From an uncultured Oscillospiraceae bacterium (GTDB lineage Bacteria > Bacillota > Clostridia > Oscillospirales > Oscillospiraceae), in contig CAUFAM010000040.1 of assembly GCA_959022875.1 (NCBI GenBank), positions 1 to 8,043 on the forward strand: a stretch of DNA of 8,043 nt, read 5' to 3'. Every line of letters starts with the position of its first letter. Position 1 is the stretch's first letter. Made by a program: the position numbers and the translations under genes. Positions 1 through 5,149 of this stretch are shown here, in pieces. The notes under the pieces were generated by a model. It did no database searches, had not been told where the DNA came from, and was given only the letters and a program-made list of their open reading frames with translations.

Positions 1-1289
1 TAGGGCGGCGCATAGGCCAGATCCAGCTCGGCCAGCTGCGTGGCCTTCATACCGCAGCGAATGGCGGTGGCCAACACGTCAATGCGCTTATCCACCCCAC
101 TCCGGCCCACGATCTGGGCCCCAAGCAGGCGCAGGGTATCCTTTTCCCACAGCACCTTCATGGTCATGGTCTGGGAACCGGGGTAGTAGGAGGCGTGGTT
201 TTCCGGGGAAAGGACAACCTTATCATAGTCGATCCCGGCAGCCTGAGCTCCCCGCTCGTTGATGCCTGTGGAGGCGGCAGTCAGCTCAAAGAGCTTAATG
301 ACCGACGAGCCCTGGGCTCCGGAATAGCGGCTGTCTCCCCCGCAGATGTTGTCGGCGGCGATGCGCCCCTGGCGGTTGGCGGGGCCGGCCAGAGCTACCA
401 CTGCCCGGTCCTTGGTTACAAAGTGCTCCACCTCTACTGCATCGCCCACGGCATAGATGTCGGGCACAGAGGTCTCCATCCGATCATTGACCCGGATGGC
501 ACCCTTCTGCCCCAGCAGCAGCCCAGCCTCCCGGGCAAGGGCAGTGTCCGGGGTCACACCGATGGCCAGCAGCACCATATCCGAGTGCAGAGGCTCCTCC
601 CCTTCCAGCAAGGTAGTGACCTGCTCGCCGCTGTGCGCAAATCCCGCCACGGCACTGCCCAGCTTCAGCTGCACCCCATGGCTTCGCAGCAGCGTATGCA
701 GCTGGGCGGCCATATCGTAATCCAGCGGGGGCAGCACCTGGTCGGCGCGCTGCACGATGGTGACCTCCACCCCCATCTCCCGCAGGTTCTCCGCCATCTC
801 CAGGCCGATAAAGCCGCCGCCTGCCAACACGGCGGATCTGGGCTGCTTCTCCTCCACAAAGCGGCGGATGCGCAGGGTATCCTCCACGGTGCGCAGGGTA
901 AAAATCCGCTCCCCCTCCGCTCCAGCCAGAGGAGGCTGGGTGGGCCTGGCCCCGGGAGACAGCAGCAACTTATCGTAGTGCTCCTCAAACTGCTCCCCGG
1001 TCTCCAGATTGGTCACCGAAACGCTCTTCTTCTCCGGATGGATGGCGGTCACCTCGTGGCGCACCCGCACATCAATGCGGAACCGGGAAAAAAAGCTCTG
1101 AGGCGTCTGAAGAGTCAGCTCCCGCTGGTCGGTAATGACTCCGCCGATGTAATAGGGCAGACCGCAATTTGCGTAGGACACAAATCCGGAACGCTCAAAT
1201 ACAACGATCTCCGCCTCTTCGTCCAGGCGGCGGATCCGGGCGGCGGCCGTCGCTCCGCCTGCCACGCCTCCAACAATGATTACCTTCAT
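1..1289 (-). CDS. CoA-disulfide reductase-like FAD/NAD(P)H oxidoreductase (3' end outside window)
   Basis: A single-cysteine flavoprotein of the pyridine nucleotide-disulfide oxidoreductase family (CoA-disulfide/CoA-persulfide reductase or NADH oxidase branch). It would reduce CoA disulfide, CoA persulfide or polysulfide with NAD(P)H in the cytoplasm. Seen: 429 codons open to the left edge with no stop; N-terminal FAD motif VGGVAGG (residues 6-12); redox motif SYANCGLPYYIGG with Cys42 (CoADR-type single Cys, not CxxxxC); NAD(P)H motif GGGFIGLE (157-164); second FAD motif YAVGD (279-283); dimerisation-domain tyrosines Y368/Y369 and Y426, which match the positions of the two catalytic tyrosines of staphylococcal CoADR; and AYAPP at the edge. 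The ATG at 1287-1289 is preceded by GAGAGG, which lies inside the last codons of the rhodanese gene. Only 4 nt separate that stop from this start, so the two are probably translationally coupled. Plain CoADRs end at about 440-455 residues, so either about 20 residues or a fused C-terminal domain is missing. The exact substrate cannot be read from the sequence. Confidence 0.9.
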   Translation of the reverse strand, partial: MKVIIVGGVAGGATAAARIRRLDEEAEIVVFERSGFVSYANCGLPYYIGGVITDQRELTLQTPQSFFSRFRIDVRVRHEVTAIHPEKKSVSVTNLETGEQFEEHYDKLLLSPGARPTQPPLAGAEGERIFTLRTVEDTLRIRRFVEEKQPRSAVLAGGGFIGLEMAENLREMGVEVTIVQRADQVLPPLDYDMAAQLHTLLRSHGVQLKLGSAVAGFAHSGEQVTTLLEGEEPLHSDMVLLAIGVTPDTALAREAGLLLGQKGAIRVNDRMETSVPDIYAVGDAVEVEHFVTKDRAVVALAGPANRQGRIAADNICGGDSRYSGAQGSSVIKLFELTAASTGINERGAQAAGIDYDKVVLSPENHASYYPGSQTMTMKVLWEKDTLRLLGAQIVGRSGVDKRIDVLATAIRCGMKATQLAELDLAYAPP

Positions 1290-1293
1290 ATTC

Positions 1294-1614
1294 TTACCTC
1301 TCAATCTGCCCGTGATAATCCATAATACCGCCAATGTTGGTCACATTGGTATATCCCATCTTTTTCAGCATAAACGCCGCCTGCCCGCTGCGGGCCCCGC
1401 TGTGGCAATAGACGAACAGAGGGGTGTCCTTGTCCGGCAAAAGACCTGGTGCCTGTGTGATCTGCTGCAAATCCAGATTTTTGCTGCCGGGAATGTGTCC
1501 TTGTGCATACTCCTCCCGGGTGCGCACATCCAGCAGCACACTGCCGCTTGTGCTCCAGCAGTCCTCAACTCCCTGGTCGATGTCGGCCCGCTTAAAAAAA
1601 TCAAAAATTCCCAT
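1294..1614 (-). CDS. Stand-alone single-domain rhodanese (sulfurtransferase)
   Basis: A 106-residue cytoplasmic single-domain rhodanese. The family moves sulfane sulfur through a cysteine persulfide. Seen: LLDVRTREEYAQGHIPGS (27-44) is the classic N-terminal rhodanese block, and the active loop CHSGAR begins at Cys70 and is followed by the helix SGQAAFMLKKMGY; GGI near the end is also typical. I start it at ATG 1612-1614 (MGIFDFFKR) because AGGAG (1622-1626) lies 7 nt upstream. The open frame continues upstream to 1686, but that extension has no ribosome site and overlaps the promoter region. The gene precedes the CoADR-like gene by 4 nt. In other bacteria CoADR and a rhodanese domain are often one fused polypeptide; here they are two coupled genes, which suggests polysulfide or CoA-persulfide handling. 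The true sulfur donor and acceptor are not known. Confidence 0.93.
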   Translation of the reverse strand: MGIFDFFKRADIDQGVEDCWSTSGSVLLDVRTREEYAQGHIPGSKNLDLQQITQAPGLLPDKDTPLFVYCHSGARSGQAAFMLKKMGYTNVTNIGGIMDYHGQIER

Positions 1615-1639
1615 GTGAATGCTCCTAATCTGGTTTTTT

Positions 1640-1668
1640 CTTATCCTAACAAATTGTCCCCGTCCCAA
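1640..1668 (-). promoter_or_regulatory. Possible housekeeping promoter for the rhodanese-CoADR unit
   Basis: On the minus strand TTGGGA (1663-1668) and GATAAG (1640-1645) are separated by 17 bp, each matching 4 of 6 consensus bases. It lies between the spoIVA terminator and the rhodanese ribosome site, which is where a promoter is needed. A perfect dyad (1671-1683) sits 2 bp upstream of the -35. The match is weak, so this is a candidate only. Confidence 0.3.
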
Positions 1669-1670
1669 CC

Positions 1671-1683
1671 GTGACAAAGTCAC
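1671..1683. promoter_or_regulatory. Perfect 5-3-5 dyad, possible operator
   Basis: GTGAC-AAA-GTCAC is a perfect inverted repeat with a 3-nt centre, placed immediately upstream of the candidate -35 of the rhodanese-CoADR unit and downstream of the spoIVA terminator. Its position suits a regulator site for a redox or sulfur-responsive operon, but I do not recognise the motif as that of a named regulator, and chance is possible. Confidence 0.25.
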
Positions 1684-1731
1684 CAAAACAGCACGCCCCC
1701 TGCCGCGGCATTGCGCTGCGGCAGGGGGCGT
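1684..1731 (-). terminator. Intrinsic terminator of spoIVA
   Basis: A perfect 14-bp inverted repeat (arms 1693-1706 and 1718-1731, 11-nt loop) begins 25 nt after the spoIVA stop. On the minus strand the stem is followed by GCTGTTTTGG, a short, imperfect U-tract. The stem is very GC-rich. It insulates spoIVA from the rhodanese-CoADR unit downstream. Confidence 0.75.
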
Positions 1732-1755
1732 TTGAATCTATGTTCCGGGTTTTTG

Positions 1756-3234
1756 TTACAGAATAATACAGATCAGACCGCCGGAACCCTCGTTGATGAT
1801 CCGCTGAAGGGTCTCCCGAAGCTTCACCCGGGCATCCTCGGGCATACGCTTGATTTTGGCGTTCAGGTCTTCATTGACCAGCTCATGGAGGGATTTTCCA
1901 AAAATATTGGCCTCCCAGATCTTGCTGGAGTCCCCCTCATACTCCTGGAGCAGATAGTGGATCATGTCCTCGCTCTGCTTCTCTCCCCCTACGATGGGGG
2001 AAACCTCCGTCTCAATATCTGCCCGGATCATGTGTATAGAGGGGGCACTTGCTTTCAGGCGCACGCCATAGCGCCCTCCCTGCTTCATAATCTCCGGCTC
2101 CTCCAGTACCAGCGAGTCAATGGGCGGCACTACAATGCCGTACCCAGTCTCCTCAACCTCCTTGAGGGCGTCCGCCACCTTGTCATAGGAACGCTTTACC
2201 CCCGCCAATTCTGTGAGCAGGGCCATGAGATCTCCGTCGTCCCCGATCTGGAACCCAGACTGCTGGGACAGCGTATTGTAAAAGAGCGACCTGGGCAGTT
2301 CCATGGCCGCAGCCGATACGCCGGTTCCCAGGTCAATGGAGGAAATCCGCGCGGCACTGACCACCTCACAATTCTGGAAGGAATGGACCGCACTCTCCAC
2401 GTCCCGGATCCTGCGCAAATTCTCCGTTCCCTCCCGGATGGCAGCATAGAGGGCCGCCTTAATGGGGTGTTCCTGGGGCAATGCATCCACCCAGGGAGGC
2501 AGAAACAAATCCAGCTCCTTCACCGGGAATTCATACAGGACATGTTTCAGAATACCGTTAATTTCCTCCTGGTTCAGTTCCAGACAGTTGACCGCCACGC
2601 AGGTGACATCATGGCGCTGGGCAATATCCGCACGGATTGCCCGGGCCCGGTCGGAATCGGGATAGGCGGAATTGAGCACCACCACAAAGGGTTTGCCCAG
2701 CTCTTTAAGCTCCGAGATCACCCGCTCCTCTGCCTCCAGGTAATCTTCCCGGGGAATATCGGTAATGGTACCATCGGTGGTTACCACAATCCCGATGGTG
2801 GAATGTTCGGAGATTACCTTCCTCGTCCCGATCTCCGCCGCCTCTGCCATGGGGATTTCATGGTCAAACCAGGGCGTTGTGACCATGCGCTCCTGCTCCC
2901 CTTCCAGCTGACCCACTGCGCCCGGCACCAGATAGCCCACACAGTCGATCATGCGCATCTGAAAAGCCGCGCCTCCGTCCACCGTCACCGCCACCGCGTC
3001 CTCAGGGACAAATTTGGGTTCCGCCGTCATAATGGTCCGGCCCGAGCCGCTCTGGGGCAGTTCGTCTCTGGCCCGCTCCCGGCGGTAGACATTTTCAATG
3101 TTGGGAATCACCAATGTCTCCATGAACCGTTTGATAAACGTGGATTTTCCCGTTCGGACCGGCCCCACAACGCCGATATAGATATCGCCTTCGGTACGCA
3201 GGGCAATATCCTCATAGATTTTGCGTTCTTCCAC
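1756..3234 (-). CDS. spoIVA: Stage IV sporulation protein A, spore coat morphogenetic ATPase
   Basis: SpoIVA hydrolyses ATP and polymerises on the outer forespore membrane to form the coat basement layer; SpoVM recruits it, and in clostridia SipL binds it. Seen: Walker A GPVRTGKS with Lys30; the GRTIMTAEPKFVP block (65-77); Walker B aspartate D97 in MIDCVGY; EHSTIG and TTDGTI strands; NSAYP in place of the GTPase NKxD motif; and the C-terminal signature RIINEGSGGL followed by ICIIL. I choose the GTG at 3232-3234, giving 492 residues, the same length as B. subtilis SpoIVA and with the Walker lysine at 30 as there. AAGGAGG lies 8 nt before this GTG but only 2 nt before the in-frame TTG at 3240, which would add two residues. 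One oddity is Ala71, where I recall B. subtilis having a second threonine (T70-T71) in the sensor region. The gene has its own sigma-E-like promoter and terminator. Confidence 0.98.
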   Translation of the reverse strand: MEERKIYEDIALRTEGDIYIGVVGPVRTGKSTFIKRFMETLVIPNIENVYRRERARDELPQSGSGRTIMTAEPKFVPEDAVAVTVDGGAAFQMRMIDCVGYLVPGAVGQLEGEQERMVTTPWFDHEIPMAEAAEIGTRKVISEHSTIGIVVTTDGTITDIPREDYLEAEERVISELKELGKPFVVVLNSAYPDSDRARAIRADIAQRHDVTCVAVNCLELNQEEINGILKHVLYEFPVKELDLFLPPWVDALPQEHPIKAALYAAIREGTENLRRIRDVESAVHSFQNCEVVSAARISSIDLGTGVSAAAMELPRSLFYNTLSQQSGFQIGDDGDLMALLTELAGVKRSYDKVADALKEVEETGYGIVVPPIDSLVLEEPEIMKQGGRYGVRLKASAPSIHMIRADIETEVSPIVGGEKQSEDMIHYLLQEYEGDSSKIWEANIFGKSLHELVNEDLNAKIKRMPEDARVKLRETLQRIINEGSGGLICIIL

Positions 3235-3242
3235 TTGCAATT

Positions 3243-3249
3243 CCTCCTT
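3243..3249 (-). promoter_or_regulatory. Ribosome binding site that sets the spoIVA start at GTG
   Basis: AAGGAGG on the minus strand is 8 nt from the GTG at 3232-3234 and 2 nt from the TTG at 3238-3240. The spacing, the resulting 492-residue length and the Lys30 position all favour the GTG. Confidence 0.85.
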
Positions 3250-3277
3250 CGGCCGCCCAAGCCGGTTGTTTCCCTAC

Positions 3278-3306
3278 ATTCTATTGGGATAAGCCGTGGA
3301 ATATGA
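3278..3306 (-). promoter_or_regulatory. Sigma-E-like promoter of spoIVA
   Basis: On the minus strand TCATATT (3300-3306) is a full match to the sigma-E -35 pattern (kmATATT as I recall it), followed by a 14-bp spacer and AATAGAAT (3278-3285), which matches 5 of the 7 defined positions of CATACAnT. It would start transcription near 3270, just upstream of the spoIVA ribosome site. spoIVA is a sigma-E gene in B. subtilis, and the terminator upstream means it needs its own promoter. Confidence 0.7.
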
Positions 3307-3334
3307 CAGGCCGTGAGAAATTGCCGGAGGATAT

Positions 3335-3363
3335 AAAAAAAGCCGCCCGAGCCGGGCGGCTTT
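3335..3363 (-). terminator. Strong intrinsic terminator of sipL
   Basis: GC-rich stem of 9 bp (11 with flanking A:T pairs; arms 3339-3349 and 3353-3363) with the 3-nt loop AGC, beginning 8 nt after the sipL stop. On the minus strand it is followed by seven consecutive Ts (3335-3341). It separates sipL from spoIVA, so the two are transcribed independently or spoIVA receives only read-through. Confidence 0.93.
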
Positions 3364-3371
3364 ACGCAGGC

Positions 3372-4898
3372 TTATCGTGTGCTTGGAATCAGAAGCATTC
3401 TGCCTAAGGGCAAATCCTCCTCTTCCAGCTCATTGGCCTGGAGGATCTGCTCTGTGGTAGTGCCGTAGGCCTTGGCAATGTCCCAAAGCCCCTCTCCCGG
3501 CTCGGCCAGTCGAAGGACCACAGAGGGACGCTCTCCTCCGCCCCAGCTTCGTGCTTCTCCAAAGCTGGCCGAAGTGACCGTGGGCACCCCGTCGCTTACC
3601 GTGGCCAGGCAGGAAAATTCCACGGTGAAGCGAACCTCAACTCCGCCGGCCGCAGGAGCCGCAAAAACCTCTCCCAGGCAGGTACAGCGGCACATACACC
3701 GTGCATTCTCCGGACAATCCAACCGGCAGGAGACCGGAATAGAACGCCGGACGCACTGGGGAAGCTCGTTTTCATCCAGATACAGCACACTCAGCCAGGC
3801 GTCGGTGGTGAGTACCAGCTCATCTCCCTCCCGGCTCTGCTCTACCTTTCCCAGGCTCAGGCGGGCATCCACCACCGAGCGCACCATCTCCCCCGTCTCC
3901 AGCAGCTCCCGAACGGCCTGGGGCCTTACCGATTGCTCCCACAGGCGGCACAGGGTCTGAAGCTGGCACTCGGTGTCCATCTGGTAGGCGGTGCTGTACA
4001 GGTCCTGCAAGAGGGTCAGGCTTCTCCGGCCCCGAACCTGGGCCTGGGCCAGCAGCTCCAGGGTGAGCTCCAGCTCCCGGCCGTCGCTGCTGTCTGCCTC
4101 CCACTGAAATCCGGTGACCTCCACCTCAACCCGGCAGTCCCCATCCTCCTCTGCCCCGGCAACCTCCATGATCTGGGAGAAGGGCACGGACTCGTGACTG
4201 GTGGTCAGGGTGCCACCAGGCTCCTGGAGCAGGAGGTAAACCTCCACAGCCCCCTTAAAGATCAGCTTGCTTCCGATGAGCTTGCTCTCACTGCACACCG
4301 GCTCCGCCCGGACAGACAGAATCTGGGGCGGTTCCCCTCCGTTGGAGGGCAGGCGCAGCTGGTCAGAAAATGTAAAGGGTTTTTCCTGTACGCAACTGAG
4401 CTGATAATGCTCCCCCTGGAACTGTCGTTGGCAGACTGCTCCCTCCTGTGCGTTGGCTACACCGCAGCAGATGCTGCGCTCCACAGGCTGGCACGCCGTA
4501 ACATCCACGGCCAGGTCCACCCGCAGCAGTACTTTTCTGGGATTCAAAGCCCTGGCCTCCGCACAGCGCAGCCGGGGACTGGCCAGCACCATGCCCCGCT
4601 CGGTCAGTCCAGGCGCCTCCGCCTGGCAGGTGAACGGCAGGCCCACCTCCATTCGGCGAAGCCCTGCCGCCCCCTCCGGCTGATACAAAATGACCGCCCG
4701 CACCATACCCGTCACCTGGGCCAGTCCTTCCCGGGCCTGCTTCCCGCTGAGGGTGGCCTGGCCGCACACATCTACAATCCGCAGAATGTCCGGACAGGCA
4801 TCCGGTACGATACTCTCCAGGGTCTCCTCCTGGCACAGGGTAACCTGGGCCACTGTATCATAGTTTACGATGGTGTCTCGCTCAAATTCCAGTTCCAT
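3372..4898 (-). CDS. sipL: SpoIVA-interacting LysM/DUF3794 coat protein (SipL; SpoVID counterpart)
   Basis: A 508-residue protein with the architecture of clostridial SipL: DUF3794/SPOCS-type beta-rich segments followed by a C-terminal LysM domain. In C. difficile SipL binds SpoIVA through LysM and is needed to encase the forespore in coat. Seen: three related segments near residues 25-100, 170-265 and 305-400, each with a pattern like ILSVRAEP or VRSVVDARLSL leading into a hydrophobic strand; a glycine-rich linker SWGGGERP (451-458); and LysM at about 460-506 (PGEGLWDIAKAYGTTTEQIL, ending MLLIP). There is no signal peptide or membrane helix, as expected for a mother-cell protein. The ATG at 4896-4898 is 8 nt after GGAG. 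The protein is unusually cysteine-rich (about 22), with CMCRCTC at 401-407. It lies between spoVM and spoIVA, whose products belong to the same complex; this context strengthens the call. A generic LysM/DUF3794 spore protein is the alternative. Confidence 0.9.
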   Translation of the reverse strand: MELEFERDTIVNYDTVAQVTLCQEETLESIVPDACPDILRIVDVCGQATLSGKQAREGLAQVTGMVRAVILYQPEGAAGLRRMEVGLPFTCQAEAPGLTERGMVLASPRLRCAEARALNPRKVLLRVDLAVDVTACQPVERSICCGVANAQEGAVCQRQFQGEHYQLSCVQEKPFTFSDQLRLPSNGGEPPQILSVRAEPVCSESKLIGSKLIFKGAVEVYLLLQEPGGTLTTSHESVPFSQIMEVAGAEEDGDCRVEVEVTGFQWEADSSDGRELELTLELLAQAQVRGRRSLTLLQDLYSTAYQMDTECQLQTLCRLWEQSVRPQAVRELLETGEMVRSVVDARLSLGKVEQSREGDELVLTTDAWLSVLYLDENELPQCVRRSIPVSCRLDCPENARCMCRCTCLGEVFAAPAAGGVEVRFTVEFSCLATVSDGVPTVTSASFGEARSWGGGERPSVVLRLAEPGEGLWDIAKAYGTTTEQILQANELEEEDLPLGRMLLIPSTR

Positions 4899-4942
4899 GG
4901 TGTCCTCTCCCTTTTGTCATGGTGTCATTCCGGGTTTGTGAC

Positions 4943-4971
4943 ACTATATGAGAGCGGACGGGGGGATATGT
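4943..4971 (-). promoter_or_regulatory. Sigma-E-like promoter of sipL
   Basis: On the minus strand ACATATC (4965-4971), a 14-bp spacer and CATATAGT (4943-4950), which matches 6 of 7 defined positions of the sigma-E -10 CATACAnT. The spacing equals that at spoIVA. It lies just after the spoVM stop, so sipL could be read both from here and from the spoVM promoter. Confidence 0.65.
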
Positions 4972-4983
4972 CCTTTTCTTTCG

Positions 4984-5055
4984 TTATTTCATTCCAAACA
5001 TTCTCCGCAGCAGCCCCCGAAGGCACCGGGGGGAACGAACCACTACGATACCCAT
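4984..5055 (-). CDS. spoVM: SpoVM, 23-residue amphipathic coat-anchoring peptide
   Basis: SpoVM is a tiny amphipathic helix made in the mother cell that inserts into the positively curved forespore membrane and recruits SpoIVA. Seen: ATG at 5053-5055, 23 codons and TAA, with AGGGGAGG ending 7 nt before the ATG. Aligned without gaps to B. subtilis SpoVM (26 residues, from memory) it shares M1, P9, L12, G14, R17, M19 and G21, with conservative matches at 6, 7, 10, 15, 16 and 20. P9 is the key curvature-sensing proline. From R10 on, hydrophobics at 11, 12, 15, 16, 19, 20 face away from basics at 10, 13, 17, 18, and there are no acidic residues. It has a sigma-E-like -10 upstream and lies directly before sipL and spoIVA. 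Differences are Gly2 instead of Lys2 and a C-terminus shorter by three residues. It is too short for ordinary gene finding. A chance ORF is unlikely given the alignment, ribosome site, promoter and neighbours. Confidence 0.88.
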   Translation of the reverse strand: MGIVVVRSPRCLRGLLRRMFGMK

Positions 5056-5062
5056 GAAAACG

Positions 5063-5070
5063 CCTCCCCT
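5063..5070 (-). promoter_or_regulatory. Ribosome binding site of spoVM
   Basis: AGGGGAGG on the minus strand, 7 nt before the ATG at 5053-5055. A site of this quality at this distance is a main reason for treating the 23-codon frame as a real gene. Confidence 0.85.
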
Positions 5071-5101
5071 CCCTGTTAGACTGACCGTCTCCGGCTACCC
5101 C

Positions 5102-5129
5102 ATTATATGGCATCTACGAGAGGATGTGA
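5102..5129 (-). promoter_or_regulatory. Sigma-E-like promoter of spoVM
   Basis: On the minus strand CATATAAT (5102-5109) matches 6 of 7 defined bases of the sigma-E -10 and is nearly the same as the sipL -10. The best -35 is TCACATC (5123-5129, 5 of 7) with a 13-bp spacer, one shorter than the other two promoters. The -10 is convincing and the -35 is weak. A start near 5095 would leave a leader of about 40 nt. Confidence 0.6.
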
Positions 5130-5149
5130 CACATGGTAAGCGGTTTCCA

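Noticed and set aside
195..1325. Long plus-strand open frame opposite the CoADR-like gene
   Set aside because: Antisense shadow of a GC-rich coding region; low-complexity translation rich in His, Gln and Gly, with no family resemblance, while the minus frame carries all FAD/NAD motifs.
1615..1686. N-terminal extension of the rhodanese to 1686
   Set aside because: No ribosome site at the upstream start; the extension is basic and unlike the family, and covers the candidate promoter. ATG at 1614 has AGGAG at 7 nt.
1711..3306. 531-codon plus-strand open frame opposite spoIVA
   Set aside because: Longer than spoIVA but a mirror of its codons; it runs through the spoIVA terminator stem and promoter, and the minus frame is unmistakably SpoIVA.
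3933..5057. Plus-strand open frame opposite sipL and spoVM
   Set aside because: Spans two minus-strand genes and their promoters; composition typical of an antisense shadow.
5124..5134. ATGTG-A-CACAT palindrome over the spoVM -35
   Set aside because: Short and odd-centred; it overlaps a promoter but matches no regulator site I recognise, so it is not offered as an operator.
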